From assembly GCA_002716125.1 (NCBI GenBank), contig PAZH01000010.1, positions 1 to 64,000 on the forward strand: a DNA stretch of 64,000 bases, in the 5' to 3' direction. Source of the stretch: Rhodospirillaceae bacterium. Lineage in GTDB: Bacteria; Pseudomonadota; Alphaproteobacteria; UBA8366. Under the pieces are notes generated by a model. It did not search any database. It was not told the origin of the DNA and worked only from the letters and a program-made list of their open reading frames with translations. A program made the translations under genes and the position numbers. Of this stretch, positions 8,111-17,105 are shown one piece after another. How positions within the stretch are numbered: position 1 is the first letter of the stretch; each line of letters starts with the position of its first letter.

Positions 8111-9721
8111 ATGATGGAAAACTTTCCGCGGCAGTCTTGGACCTATATGGAGCTGATTAAGCGTCGCGCCGCTGAATTCGGAGATCGCGTCTTTTGCAGT
8201 TTCGCGGATGGCGACGAATTGACATTCGCTGAGTTCGAAACCGCAACGAACGCCCTCGCCTCCGGTCTCGCCGACCTCGGCGTCAAAAAGGCCGATCGCG
8301 TACTCGGTATGATGTACAATTCGAAAGCCTTTCTTCTGACGATGATTGCAGTGCAGAAATTGGGCGCAATCTTCGTCCCCGTGAACACCGAACTCAAAGG
8401 TGCATTCCTCGAGCACCAAGTCCGCAATATCGAACCTCGGGTCATCGTTTCGGGAGACGAGTTACGCGGCGCCTTCGACACGATCTCGATCGACGGTCTC
8501 GATATTGAGACAACAGTGTCCGTCGAAGGCGGCGGCGTCCCGCTCAAAGGCACGAAGGGCGCCCTCTTTCAGGATTTACTGGCTTGCAAGGCACGACCAA
8601 GCGATATCGTCACACCCTCCGCATACGATATCGCGATGATTATGTTTACTTCCGGCACCACCGGACCATCGAAAGGCGTTATGATGCCACATGCGCATTG
8701 TCTGCTCTTCGGGTTCGGATCGGGCCGTGCGCTTTCGATGACACCGGCAGACAAGATGTTTATTTGCATGCCCTTTTTTCACGCCATGGGGCTCTTGCTG
8801 CAAATGACGTCTTGCTTGTTCTATGGGTCGAGCGCTCACGTCGTCCGCCGCTTTTCCGCCACAACTTGGCTCGAGGAAATTCGCTCCAGCGAATCTACAC
8901 TAACGTACGGTCTCGGCGTGATTCCGGAATTTATCTTTCGCCAGCCGCCCACTCCGCACGACCAGGACCACAAGCTACGTCTTATGTTGGCTGTTCCCAT
9001 AGGAGATGATTGGGGCAGACCGTTCGAAGAGCGCTTCGGCCTACGGCTTGTCCAGGCTTTCGGCATGACCGAATGCAACATTCCGGCCTATGGCAAACTC
9101 GAAGACCCGATCATGGCTGGATGCGCGGGTCATATCGAAAACGATTTTTTCGAGGTTAAAGTCGTTGATTCGGAAAACGACGAAGAGGTCTCGACTGGCG
9201 AGGTCGGTGAAATCGTCGTCAGGCCAAAACATCCCGGTTGTTTTATGGCAGGCTATTTCCGCATGCCGGAACGCACTGTCGAGGCGTGGCGCAGTCTTTG
9301 GTTTCATACCGGTGATGCCGGACGCTTCGACGATCAAGGTCGCTTGTTTTATATCGACCGAATCAAAGATTGTATCCGGCGGCGCGGCGAGAACATCTCG
9401 GCCTTCGAAGTAGAGCAAGTCATTAACGGACACCCGGAAGTCGCCGAAAGTTGCGTTATCGGGGTCAGAGACGAAGACGCGGGCGGTGAAGAGGAAGTAA
9501 AGGCCTGTATCGTGGCAGGCGGGAATGCGCCCGAATATAGCTCAATTCTCGATTGGTGTGTCGAACGAATGCCGCGCTATGCGGTTCCGCGATATCTCGA
9601 GTATGTCAGCGAGCTCGATAAAACGCCGACCGGAAAGCTCCGCAAGCAAGACCTTCGCGATGCGGGCATAACCGACAATACCTGGGACCGCGAAAGCATC
9701 GATTACGTAGTGCCTCGCTGA
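8111..9721 (+). CDS. AMP-forming acyl-CoA synthetase / ligase
   Basis: A 536-residue ANL-superfamily adenylating enzyme. The AMP-binding P-loop FTSGTTGPSKGV is near residue 180, FGMTECNIPAYG forms the adenylate pocket, WFHTGDAGRFDD and DRIKDCIRRRGENIS give the hinge, and TPTGKLRKQDL carries the C-terminal catalytic Lys. It activates a carboxylic acid to its CoA thioester. The GGENIS context resembles crotonobetaine/carnitine or medium-chain-type CoA ligases, but the substrate is open. The start at 8111 has AGGGAGGGGG directly before it. It is coupled to the flavodoxin-like gene. Confidence 0.9.
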   Translation: MMENFPRQSWTYMELIKRRAAEFGDRVFCSFADGDELTFAEFETATNALASGLADLGVKKADRVLGMMYNSKAFLLTMIAVQKLGAIFVPVNTELKGAFLEHQVRNIEPRVIVSGDELRGAFDTISIDGLDIETTVSVEGGGVPLKGTKGALFQDLLACKARPSDIVTPSAYDIAMIMFTSGTTGPSKGVMMPHAHCLLFGFGSGRALSMTPADKMFICMPFFHAMGLLLQMTSCLFYGSSAHVVRRFSATTWLEEIRSSESTLTYGLGVIPEFIFRQPPTPHDQDHKLRLMLAVPIGDDWGRPFEERFGLRLVQAFGMTECNIPAYGKLEDPIMAGCAGHIENDFFEVKVVDSENDEEVSTGEVGEIVVRPKHPGCFMAGYFRMPERTVEAWRSLWFHTGDAGRFDDQGRLFYIDRIKDCIRRRGENISAFEVEQVINGHPEVAESCVIGVRDEDAGGEEEVKACIVAGGNAPEYSSILDWCVERMPRYAVPRYLEYVSELDKTPTGKLRKQDLRDAGITDNTWDRESIDYVVPR

Positions 9722-9739
9722 ACGACTTCAGAAGTCGAA

Positions 9740-10909
9740 CTAACCTTTGCCGTCAATGCCAACCTGATACGTGGACGGCGTCATATCGGTAATTGAGGTC
9801 GCACGTTTTTCGAGCCAGTAGGCTTGCTGCGGCGGCACGCTGCCGAAATCGCTCTCGACGCCGAGTTTGCGGGCCGCATCCATCGGCCAATTCGGGTTGT
9901 ATAGGATTTCCCGCGCAAGCGCGACAAGATCCGCCTGGCCATTTTGAAGGATTGCTTCGGCCTGGTCCGCATGAACGATCATCCCAACCGCCATACTCAT
10001 AACGCTGCTCTCGGCCTTCAGTTTTTCCGCATAGGGCACTTGGTAATTGTAGCCGGGACGCATATCCGCACCGACGACAGGGCTTCCCATCATACCGCCG
10101 GAACTGCAATCGATGACATCGACCCCCATCGGCCCGACACGTTTTGCCAAGCGGACGCTTTCCTCCGGACCCCAACCGGCATTGTCTTCCACGGACAACC
10201 GCATGAAGAGCGGTTTTCGATCCGGCCAATTCGCCCGGACAGCCTCGACGACTTCCATAGCAAATCGAAAGCGGTTCTCCTCGGACCCGCCATACTCGTC
10301 ATTGCGGACATTGGCATGCGGCGACAGAAACTGATGGATCAGATAGCCGTGTGCGGCGTGAATTTCGAGGATATCGAATCCGGCTTCGTCTACCCGACGC
10401 GCGGCTTCGCCCCACATACCGACCAAGGCCTTCACTTCTGCATTCGTAAGGGCGCGTGGTTCGGGGTCGTTTCGTCCACCCGGCAGAGCGCTCGGCGCCA
10501 CCAGTTCCCAATCGTCCCAGTCATCGCATCCCTCAGGCGCCTCCGTCAGTGGTGCGCCGCCCTCCCACGGGCGAAACCGCCGTGCCTTTCGCCCCGAATG
10601 CCCGAGTTGAATCGCCGGCACCGAATCATGCGCCCGGATAAAATCGGCCAAACGCTTAAAGTGAGGGATAAACTTATCGTCCCAAAGTCCGGTATCACCC
10701 ACCGTCCCGCAGCCGCGCCGGTCCACTTTGGTCGATTCAACGAAGACAAGCCCCGCACCTCCAGCCGCGAACCGACCGATATTCATCAGATGCCAGTCCG
10801 TAGGGAAGCCGTTTTCCGCCGCATATTGATGCATCGGTGCCACCACCACGCGGTTCTTCATGGTCACGTCACGGATGGTCATCGGCGAAAACAAAAGAGG
10901 TTGGGTCAT
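9740..10909 (-). CDS. Old Yellow Enzyme family NADH:flavin oxidoreductase
   Basis: A 389-residue FMN-dependent OYE-like TIM barrel. Motifs in order: KNRVVVAPMHQY, GLVFVESTKVDRRG, AIQLGHSGRKA, the substrate-binding pair HAAHGYLIHQFLSP, NDEYGGSEENRFRF and ALAREILYNP near the C terminus. These place it with the YqjM-like class of ene-reductases, which reduce alpha,beta-unsaturated carbonyls. There is no iron-sulfur C-terminal extension, unlike dienoyl-CoA reductase FadH. The ATG at 10909 follows AGGAAGGCG. It is convergent with the acyl-CoA synthetase, 18 bp away. Confidence 0.92.
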   Translation of the reverse strand: MTQPLLFSPMTIRDVTMKNRVVVAPMHQYAAENGFPTDWHLMNIGRFAAGGAGLVFVESTKVDRRGCGTVGDTGLWDDKFIPHFKRLADFIRAHDSVPAIQLGHSGRKARRFRPWEGGAPLTEAPEGCDDWDDWELVAPSALPGGRNDPEPRALTNAEVKALVGMWGEAARRVDEAGFDILEIHAAHGYLIHQFLSPHANVRNDEYGGSEENRFRFAMEVVEAVRANWPDRKPLFMRLSVEDNAGWGPEESVRLAKRVGPMGVDVIDCSSGGMMGSPVVGADMRPGYNYQVPYAEKLKAESSVMSMAVGMIVHADQAEAILQNGQADLVALAREILYNPNWPMDAARKLGVESDFGSVPPQQAYWLEKRATSITDMTPSTYQVGIDGKG

Positions 10910-11221
10910 CGAAACGCCTTCCTTGGTAAATCGGATAAGGCCAATGTAGGTCCTACCGGAAACGGCGACCAGCCCAGGACATCTAAAATCGAGACCTGCG
11001 TATTTTTAGCGAATTTTAACGCATTTTTCACAAATATTAGTTAGGCTTTAATAGGACATGGAAATGGTCTTGGGGGGAAATGACCCCTGAGGACCGAAGA
11101 AGCAGCATCATTCCGGTTCAGGTCGCACCTATCGAAATGCACCCTGACGATGGAATGACCACAGAAATCGGAACTCGCGGTCAAATTCGAACGCCACGCT
11201 TTGAATTTGAAAGGGCTCGCC
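10910..11221. other. 312-bp intergenic region, AT-rich near 11000-11060
   Basis: This stretch separates the OYE gene from the PAS gene. Its middle part (about 10998-11055) is clearly AT-rich, with TTTTTAGCGAATTTTAACG and TATTAGTTAGG-like sequences, as expected for divergent promoters. No coding frame with a plausible start and ribosome site was found, and no clear hairpin terminator or repeat. Confidence 0.4.
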
Positions 11222-11746
11222 ATGTCACGCGACGATTCTCTCACCGGAAACGAACGACTCTTTGAAGACGATGAACTTATCGTCAGCAAAACCGATCTCA
11301 AAGGACGCGTTACTTATTGTAACGACGTATTTTTGAGGCTCTCAGACTATAACGAAGAGGAAATGCTGGGGCAGCCGCACAGCATTATCCGGCACCCGCA
11401 CATGCCGCGATGTGTCTTTAAGCTGTTATGGGAGACGCTCGAAAGCGGCAATGAAATATTCGCATATGTCGTCAATCGATCCCGGAACGGGGATCATTAT
11501 TGGGTCAACGCGCACGTAACGCCGAGTTTCGACGGCCAGGGCGACGTCGTTGGATACCATTCGACGCGACGCGTACCAAACCGCGCGGTGCTGGAGCAAA
11601 AGATCATCCCGCTCTACGAAGAATTACGTCACGAAGAAGCGCGCCATGATGACCGGAAAGTCGGCCTTGACGCCAGCTACCAAGCTTTGACCGGTATCCT
11701 CGCAGAGCAAGGCGTCGCCTACGACGAATTCATCGCCTCGCTTTAG
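11222..11746 (+). CDS. PAS-domain signalling protein (Aer-like PAS, soluble)
   Basis: A 174-residue protein that is essentially one PAS domain. The PAS core is TDLKGRVTYCNDVFLRLSDY near residue 25, then GQPHSIIRHPHMPRCVFKLLWETL and GDHYWVNAHVTPSFDG, matching the PAS of Aer-like redox receptors. A helical tail rich in Glu/Arg follows. No membrane segment or output domain is present. The chemoreceptor gene starts 44 bp downstream on the same strand, and the two together supply the parts of an Aer-type energy-taxis receptor on separate polypeptides. The ATG at 11222 is preferred; an in-frame ATG 21 bp upstream is possible. Confidence 0.8.
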   Translation: MSRDDSLTGNERLFEDDELIVSKTDLKGRVTYCNDVFLRLSDYNEEEMLGQPHSIIRHPHMPRCVFKLLWETLESGNEIFAYVVNRSRNGDHYWVNAHVTPSFDGQGDVVGYHSTRRVPNRAVLEQKIIPLYEELRHEEARHDDRKVGLDASYQALTGILAEQGVAYDEFIASL

Positions 11747-11790
11747 CCGAAAGCGTCCGATCATCAAACAAACGACGAAAGGGGAAAAAG

Positions 11791-12351
11791 ATGTTCTGGA
11801 ATCACACTACGGATGCCATCGAGAAGGCGATCGAAGTATGCGAAGCGGTCGGTCGTGGCGACTTCGAAGCACGTTTGACGGGCTCTAATACAGACACGGA
11901 TATCGGCCGACTGTACCTTGCGATCAACAATATGATCGATCGCGCAGACGCCTACGTTCGAGAATCCAAGGCCAGTTTGGAGTATGTCAGTCACAACAAA
12001 TACTTCCGGCGGATTCAGGAAAAGGGAATGTTGGGTTCGTTTCAAAATGCAAGCCGGACCATCAACCAAGCCATGGAAGCGATGAGCGAACGCGTGGAGC
12101 AATTTTCGACGGTGGTAAATGGATTTGAGATGTCGATGGAGAATGCTGTCGGCACCGTCTCATCCGCTGCAACCGAATTGCAATCCTCCGCCGAGGCCAT
12201 GGACAGGACGGCGCAATCTACAAACGAGCAATCCGCGACCGTCGCGGCTGCGGCAGAGCAAGCGTCGGTTAATGTCGAGACCGTCGCGTCAGCAGCCGAA
12301 GAACTCTCGAGTTCCATCGGCGAGGTCGAACGGCAGGTCCAACAAGCGTAG
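11791..12351 (+). CDS. soluble methyl-accepting chemotaxis protein, N-terminal part (before amber codon)
   Basis: Codons 1-186 of a chemoreceptor-like gene, ended by TAG at 12349-12351. The N terminus has no membrane segment. It has a HAMP-like region (RGDFEARLTG, then IGRLYLAINNMIDRAD), a YFRRIQEKGMLGSF segment seen in alphaproteobacterial PAS-linked receptors, and the first half of the methyl-accepting coiled coil (TELQSSAEAM, ATVAAAAEQASVNVETVASA). The frame continues unchanged after the stop into the rest of the domain. By itself this piece lacks the hairpin tip that contacts CheA and CheW. A GGGGAAAAAG ribosome site precedes the ATG. Confidence 0.8.
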   Translation: MFWNHTTDAIEKAIEVCEAVGRGDFEARLTGSNTDTDIGRLYLAINNMIDRADAYVRESKASLEYVSHNKYFRRIQEKGMLGSFQNASRTINQAMEAMSERVEQFSTVVNGFEMSMENAVGTVSSAATELQSSAEAMDRTAQSTNEQSATVAAAAEQASVNVETVASAAEELSSSIGEVERQVQQA

Positions 12352-12354
12352 ACG

Positions 12355-12942
12355 ATGGCCTCCGATGCTGTCGGGGAAGCTCTCGAAACCACCGGCAGTA
12401 TCGAAGGTCTGGCACAAGCGTCCGATCGTATTGGCGAGGTTCTCGATCTCATCAACGACATTGCCGCTCAAACCAATCTACTTGCCTTGAACGCGACCAT
12501 CGAAGCGGCACGCGCCGGCGATGCGGGTAAAGGATTTGCTGTTGTTGCCAGCGAGGTGAAGAGCCTGGCCAACCAAACCGCAAATGCTACCGATGAAATC
12601 AGCGGGCAAATCACCGACATTCAATTTGCAACAAAAAGTGCCGTCTCGGCGATCGGCTCCATTCAAGCTTCGATCGAGAAGGTTGACGACACGGCCGCGA
12701 CCATCCTTCAAGCGGTGGAGCAGCAGCGTCAAGCGACACAGGAGATCGCGCGAAATGTCGCCGAAGCGTCGACTGGGACGCAAGAGGTATCCTCCAACAT
12801 CACGCTGGTAACACAAGGCGCCAGCGAAACCGGCTCTGCCGCGACGGAAGTACTCGGCGCAGCCGGAGAATTGGCCCAACAGTCTGAAATGATGAAGCGG
12901 GAGGTCGACGATTTCTTAGCGGAGGTTAAGACCGTGATCTAA
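12355..12942 (+). CDS. methyl-accepting chemotaxis protein, C-terminal signalling part (after amber codon)
   Basis: This is the same reading frame as the preceding piece, resuming one codon after the TAG; the ATG at 12355 has no ribosome site and is probably just an internal Met. It carries the complete kinase-control hairpin tip ([20 protein letters not shown], then [15 protein letters not shown]) and the descending helix. Joined across the TAG, the two parts give a normal-looking cytoplasmic receptor of 382 sense codons. Either the gene has been inactivated by one base change, the stop is suppressed, or the base is a sequencing error. No decay is visible on either side. Confidence 0.78.
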   Translation: MASDAVGEALETTGSIEGLAQASDRIGEVLDLINDIAAQTNLLALNATIEAARAGDAGKGFAVVASEVKSLANQTANATDEISGQITDIQFATKSAVSAIGSIQASIEKVDDTAATILQAVEQQRQATQEIARNVAEASTGTQEVSSNITLVTQGASETGSAATEVLGAAGELAQQSEMMKREVDDFLAEVKTVI

Positions 12943-13037
12943 GGGCAGCGCCGTTTCTCCTCGGAAATTATTGTGGGAAAGTCGAGGTATTTTGCCTTAC
13001 TTTGTTGGTGCGTAGTCTCGTACTTCAATTAGGCGCC

Positions 13038-13877
13038 ATGCCCCAAACGATCGTCCAAGTCTCCGACACCCATCTCTGTGAGATATTTCCTTATTTCGCC
13101 GACAATTGGCAGCACTTCGCTAAGGAAATGGAGGCACTGAAACCGGATCTATTGATCCATACCGGCGACATATCGCTCAGCGGTACGATGGACGATCAAG
13201 CTATGCGTCATATCCGGAACGAGATTGATCGATTACCGGTTCAATGCCTCGCCATTCCAGGCAATCATGACATCGGCACAACCGGCGGTCCGCTAAAGCC
13301 GATCTCCGAGGAACGAATTGGGCATTGGCAGACACATTTCGGAGAAGATCGATTTGCCTTTGATATCGAGGATTGGCGTCTTATTGGCCTGAATACAGAA
13401 ATCCTTGGCAGCGGTCTGCCATCGGAGGACCTGCAATGGGTACATCTGGAGACGGCTTGTGCGAATGCGGGCGGCCGGGAGATTGGCATCTTCCTTCACC
13501 GACCGTTGTTCGAGAAAACGCCCGACGAGCCGAGTAGCCGGTGGAGTTTGATCGCCGAGCCAAGGGCACGCTTGATCGAGCGGCTAAGGGCGCACAAGGT
13601 CCGGTTCGTCGCCTCCGGGCATCTCCACCGGTATCGATATATTAGCCTCGAGGGGATCGATTTGGTCTGGTGTCCGACGACGGCGTTCGTCACCGCCAGC
13701 ACTAAAAACGACGGCTGCATTCGTCGTGTCGGCTATCTGAAATGGACCTTTGAAGGGCGTCATGTCCGCCACGAGTTTATCGAGCCGGACGGCTTCACCA
13801 ATCATGACATGAGTTGGCGAGAGAAGCGTGCCGCCAAAAGAGCGGCGATAGCCGCGGGGCAACTGGCAGCCGAATAG
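13038..13877 (+). CDS. CpdA-like cyclic-nucleotide-type metallophosphodiesterase
   Basis: A 279-residue cytosolic calcineurin-like phosphoesterase with all metal motifs in order: VSDTHLC (about residue 7), HTGDISLSGTMDD, IPGNHDIG, FLHRPLFEK and ASGHLHRYRY. This is the pattern of class III cyclic-AMP phosphodiesterase CpdA and related enzymes, though such proteins also act on other phosphodiesters. The ATG at 13038 starts right before the first motif; an upstream frame extension to 13002 adds an unlikely 12 residues. There is no signal peptide, in contrast to the secreted phosphoesterase at 6584. Confidence 0.85.
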   Translation: MPQTIVQVSDTHLCEIFPYFADNWQHFAKEMEALKPDLLIHTGDISLSGTMDDQAMRHIRNEIDRLPVQCLAIPGNHDIGTTGGPLKPISEERIGHWQTHFGEDRFAFDIEDWRLIGLNTEILGSGLPSEDLQWVHLETACANAGGREIGIFLHRPLFEKTPDEPSSRWSLIAEPRARLIERLRAHKVRFVASGHLHRYRYISLEGIDLVWCPTTAFVTASTKNDGCIRRVGYLKWTFEGRHVRHEFIEPDGFTNHDMSWREKRAAKRAAIAAGQLAAE

Positions 13878-14008
13878 AAACCGTAAATCGGTCTCTCAAA
13901 GACATTTTGACGTGGATTAAACCAGCGGTCGATCTAGGATTAAATTGATTCTGCGGACTGCACATGTTGCGGAAATCCAACAAAATTTACTCAGCGGAGA
14001 CACTTAAA

Positions 14009-14812
14009 ATGGAGCCGATAAAATACGTTGAACGGCTAAACGAAAAATACCGCTCGCTCGGATTTCCCGCCTATGAGTGGACGATCAACACGGAAGCCCC
14101 GCTGAAACCATTGGAGAAGGCGCTATCGGCCAGCTGTGTCTCTCTGCTCACGACCAGCGGTGCGTCGCTGAAGGACGTGCCGGGATTCGACCCGGACGCT
14201 CGCAACGATTTACGTCTGGACGCGATCCCCGCCATCGCGTCCGAAGATGATTTCGACATCAACGATAATTACTACGATCACAGCAGCGTCAGTCAGGACA
14301 TCAACTGCCAGTTTCCGATCCAGAGGTTGCGGGAGCTGGCGGGTAACGGAACCATCGGGCGCGTCGCGCCGCGGCTCTGGAGCGGTTTCATGGGTCGAAT
14401 TTACAAGCGCAGCGCCATCATCGAGAAAGCGAAGGCATTCGCCGAAGCATTGGCGGCAGACGATGTCGATATTCTTATCGCCGTTCCCGCATGCCCGCTC
14501 GACCACCAGACGGCCGGCCTGGTCGCACGCACAGTCGAGGAAACCGGCATAGTTACCGTCACCGTTTCTACCGGGCGAGACCTCAGTGTCCAGGTCATGG
14601 CGCCGCGCACAGTCTTCGTAAATTTCCCGATGGGCAACGCCTTCGGCCGGCCGGGGGATGCTGATCAACAGTCGGCTATACTCAAGGATGCATTGTCGCT
14701 CGCTGCTTCCGGAAAGACGCCGGGCGAACTGGTCGATCTGCCATACGACTGGGGCAGCGAGATTCCTGTGCACTATCGAGAGACGACGCGCGAATTCCAA
14801 TTGCAGAAGTAA
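14009..14812 (+). CDS. GrdB-like glycine/sarcosine/betaine reductase selenoprotein B family protein, Cys form
   Basis: A 267-residue protein of the selenoprotein-B/PrdB-like family. Hallmarks are the YYDHSSVSQDINCQFPIQRL segment (88-107), NGTIGRVAPRLWSGFMG, and LIAVPACPLDHQTAGLVART around Cys162. In relatives known to me the residue at Cys162 is often selenocysteine in a 'VPVUPxC' motif. Here it is encoded by TGC, and the second Cys of the motif is Asp. In Clostridia this family cleaves a C-N bond of glycine or D-proline; the role of the aerobic bacterial branch is unsettled. The ATG at 14009 has GGAG 9 bp upstream. A CaiB-type gene follows 76 bp later. Confidence 0.75.
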   Translation: MEPIKYVERLNEKYRSLGFPAYEWTINTEAPLKPLEKALSASCVSLLTTSGASLKDVPGFDPDARNDLRLDAIPAIASEDDFDINDNYYDHSSVSQDINCQFPIQRLRELAGNGTIGRVAPRLWSGFMGRIYKRSAIIEKAKAFAEALAADDVDILIAVPACPLDHQTAGLVARTVEETGIVTVTVSTGRDLSVQVMAPRTVFVNFPMGNAFGRPGDADQQSAILKDALSLAASGKTPGELVDLPYDWGSEIPVHYRETTREFQLQK

Positions 14813-14888
14813 CGCCCTCGCGCGGCGAATACCGCGAACGGGACGCGCCGCGCCGAATGCAAACAGGTGTAGCGAACGCGACAGAAAG

Positions 14889-16001
14889 ATGGATAACGCA
14901 CTAGAGGGAATAACGGTTCTGGAAGTCGGAACCATGACGCCCGGGAAATTTACCGGTTTTCTTTTGGCCGGTTGGGGCGCTTCGTCAGTCCGGATCGAAC
15001 GTCCCGGCACAACAACGGACGAGCCGATCAGCGACGAAGACCTCACCCTCAATCGTGGAAAACGCTCGATCACGCTGAATCTTCGCTCTGCCGAAGGCCG
15101 CGACATCCTATTACAACTCGCTGCACGCGCAGATGTCTTCATGGAAAGTTACCGGCCCGGTACCGCGAAGAAACTCGGAATCGATGCGGACAGCATCCGG
15201 ACCGTCAACCCGGACTTGGTTTACTGCTCTCTATCCGGATTCGGGCAATCCGGACCGGACCGCCTGCGAACGGCCTACGATCTAAACATTCAAAGCGAAA
15301 CCGCGTTCAGTCGATTGCTGGCGGGCCGTAGCGAACCTGCGGTGCCCGATACTTACCTTGCGGATTCCGTCTCCGGCCTTATGGCTGCCTTCGCCATCGC
15401 TGCAGCACTCAGGAAACGTGAGGTAAGCGGCAAGGGAAGTGTTTTAGATCTGGGCGTTCAGGAAAGCCTTTTCTCCCTTCTCGCAATCTCTCACGGCATC
15501 CGCCGGGAGGCCGATCCGCCGCTCGAAATGCAGGCCGCTTATGGCATTTTCAAGACGTCTGACGGAACGCCCATCTCTCTCGGTGTTGCGCGGCCCGCTT
15601 CGGCCAATGCGCTCTTCGGACATTTAGGGCGGCCGGATTTAGCGGAAATCGGTCTACAGCGGGGCGTGGCCGGAGCAGAGGCGCGGCGATTCTTAACGCA
15701 AGCCTTGGCCGAAAAACCAGCCCATCACTGGATCAAGACACTCATCCCGCTCGGCGTTGAGATTGCACCCGTCAATTCGGTTGCAGACGCTTATCGAAAC
15801 GAACAACTCGTCGACCGCTCGATGGTCATAGAAACAAACCATCCCGCCGCTGGCCCGCTGCAGCAGATTGGTATTCCCGGTGTCGACGCCCGCAATTTGG
15901 AACCCGCACCGCACATCGGCGCCGATACAGATGCCATTCTGAAAGAATTGGAATTCGAACCTGACGCTATCGACAAACTCCGCGCAGACGACGTGATCTG
16001 A
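14889..16001 (+). CDS. CaiB/BaiF family III CoA-transferase
   Basis: A 370-residue family III CoA-transferase. The N-terminal Rossmann part LEGITVLEVGTMTPGKFTGFLLA is typical, then RGKRSITLNLRSAEGRDILLQL, and LADSVSGLMAAFAIAAAL carries the Asp expected to form the acyl anhydride and CoA thioester intermediates. These enzymes move CoA between carboxylates such as formyl/oxalyl, carnitine or bile-acid derivatives. The start at 14889 sits just before the family N terminus; the frame extends upstream inside the GrdB-like gene but without similarity. It is followed 31 bp later by an O-methyltransferase. Confidence 0.88.
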   Translation: MDNALEGITVLEVGTMTPGKFTGFLLAGWGASSVRIERPGTTTDEPISDEDLTLNRGKRSITLNLRSAEGRDILLQLAARADVFMESYRPGTAKKLGIDADSIRTVNPDLVYCSLSGFGQSGPDRLRTAYDLNIQSETAFSRLLAGRSEPAVPDTYLADSVSGLMAAFAIAAALRKREVSGKGSVLDLGVQESLFSLLAISHGIRREADPPLEMQAAYGIFKTSDGTPISLGVARPASANALFGHLGRPDLAEIGLQRGVAGAEARRFLTQALAEKPAHHWIKTLIPLGVEIAPVNSVADAYRNEQLVDRSMVIETNHPAAGPLQQIGIPGVDARNLEPAPHIGADTDAILKELEFEPDAIDKLRADDVI

Positions 16002-16032
16002 CGGCAAACGAGAACAACGAAAGGATATTTCC

Positions 16033-17100
16033 ATGCCGGCGACTTCCCCCCAAGACAGAACAACACCACCCGTCCCGAACGATCCCACCGTCGGCGGTTC
16101 CTCCGAGCGTCTCAACGAGCTCGCCATGTCGTTCAAGAAGAGTCAGGCGCTCTCGGCCGCCCTCGAGGTTGGACTGTTCAGCGCCCTCTCGGCCGGAGCC
16201 GGCACACCGGACGAAGTCGCGGCGCATTGCAGGATCGACCGCGAGGTGGCTGATCGTTTGATGATCATTTGCAAGGCAATGGATTTAATCGCGGATGTCG
16301 ATGGCCGGGCAGTCAACTTGGACGATGTCGAACGATTCTTCGTGCGCGAAAAGTCGACGTATTTCGGCGATTTCCTGCGCTTTACCATCGGTGCTGAATA
16401 CGATGAATGGAAAGGCTTCGCTGACAATATCAAGGACGCCAGCTCCGCCCCGCCGCCTTCAAAGCTTTACGAAGGCGATCTAAACGATCCTGAACGCGCG
16501 CGCGCCTTCACCACTGCCGGCTACAACTCTTCGATTGCCCTCGCGCATCGCCTCGCCAAGCGCTTCGACTACTCTCGGTTCACCAAATGGCTCGATTTCG
16601 CGGGTGGCTCCGGATGCTACGCCATCGCCGCCTGTGAGCGGCACGAAGGCGTCAAAGTAATCGTCAAAGATCATCCAAACGTTATTCCTGTGACGCGGGA
16701 ATTCGTCGCGAAACACAACCTCGCCGACCGGATAGAAGTGGAACCCGGCGACTTCTTAAAGCCGGAAGACTACCCGGACGACTGCGATCTCATCTCTTTC
16801 ATCACGCCGCTCCACTGGTATCTCGAAGACGATGTCATGAAAGCGCTTGGTTACGCTTTCGACGCTTTGCCGAGCGGTGGCACCTGCTTGATCGTTGGCT
16901 ATATGTTGAACGAAGAGCGGGACGGCCCGATCGACCCTGTCTTCTACCACGTCCAAGCAATCCGCGACGGACACTTCACCGGCCACGTGCCGAGCGGTCC
17001 CGAATACTGCGCCTATCTGGAACGCGCCGGCTTTGTCGATGCGAAATACGACTGGCTTTTGCCGAACCGCCTCGGCCAGATCGAGGCTCGGAAACCTTAA
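16033..17100 (+). CDS. SAM-dependent O-methyltransferase-like protein (family 2 type)
   Basis: A 355-residue protein laid out like plant-type and polyketide O-methyltransferases. The N-terminal winged-helix dimerisation domain (about 20-110) contains SGAGTPDEVAAHCRIDREVADRLM. The C-terminal Rossmann methyltransferase domain has the SAM loop WLDFAGGSGCYAIAACERH, KDHPNV and the late FITPLHWYLEDDVMKALGYAFDALPSGG motif. A general-base His in the classical position is not evident in 'PLHWYLED' by eye, although this is where it would lie. It follows the CoA-transferase closely and is convergent with the thioredoxin-fold gene (5 bp). The substrate is unknown. Confidence 0.82.
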   Translation: MPATSPQDRTTPPVPNDPTVGGSSERLNELAMSFKKSQALSAALEVGLFSALSAGAGTPDEVAAHCRIDREVADRLMIICKAMDLIADVDGRAVNLDDVERFFVREKSTYFGDFLRFTIGAEYDEWKGFADNIKDASSAPPPSKLYEGDLNDPERARAFTTAGYNSSIALAHRLAKRFDYSRFTKWLDFAGGSGCYAIAACERHEGVKVIVKDHPNVIPVTREFVAKHNLADRIEVEPGDFLKPEDYPDDCDLISFITPLHWYLEDDVMKALGYAFDALPSGGTCLIVGYMLNEERDGPIDPVFYHVQAIRDGHFTGHVPSGPEYCAYLERAGFVDAKYDWLLPNRLGQIEARKP

Positions 17101-17105
17101 GGGCC

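Noticed and set aside
9944-11044. 366-residue open frame on the plus strand opposite the OYE gene
   Set aside because: OYE motifs on the minus strand are complete; the plus product has no recognisable domain and has typical shadow composition.
12349-12351. Pyrrolysine or other recoding of the TAG in the chemoreceptor
   Set aside because: No pyl genes or amber-suppressor context are visible and other genes in the window end with TAG, so a plain mutation or sequencing error is simpler.
14488-14500. Possible selenocysteine in the GrdB-like protein
   Set aside because: The active-site position is encoded by TGC, not TGA, and there is no in-frame TGA before the true stop, so no Sec insertion is involved.
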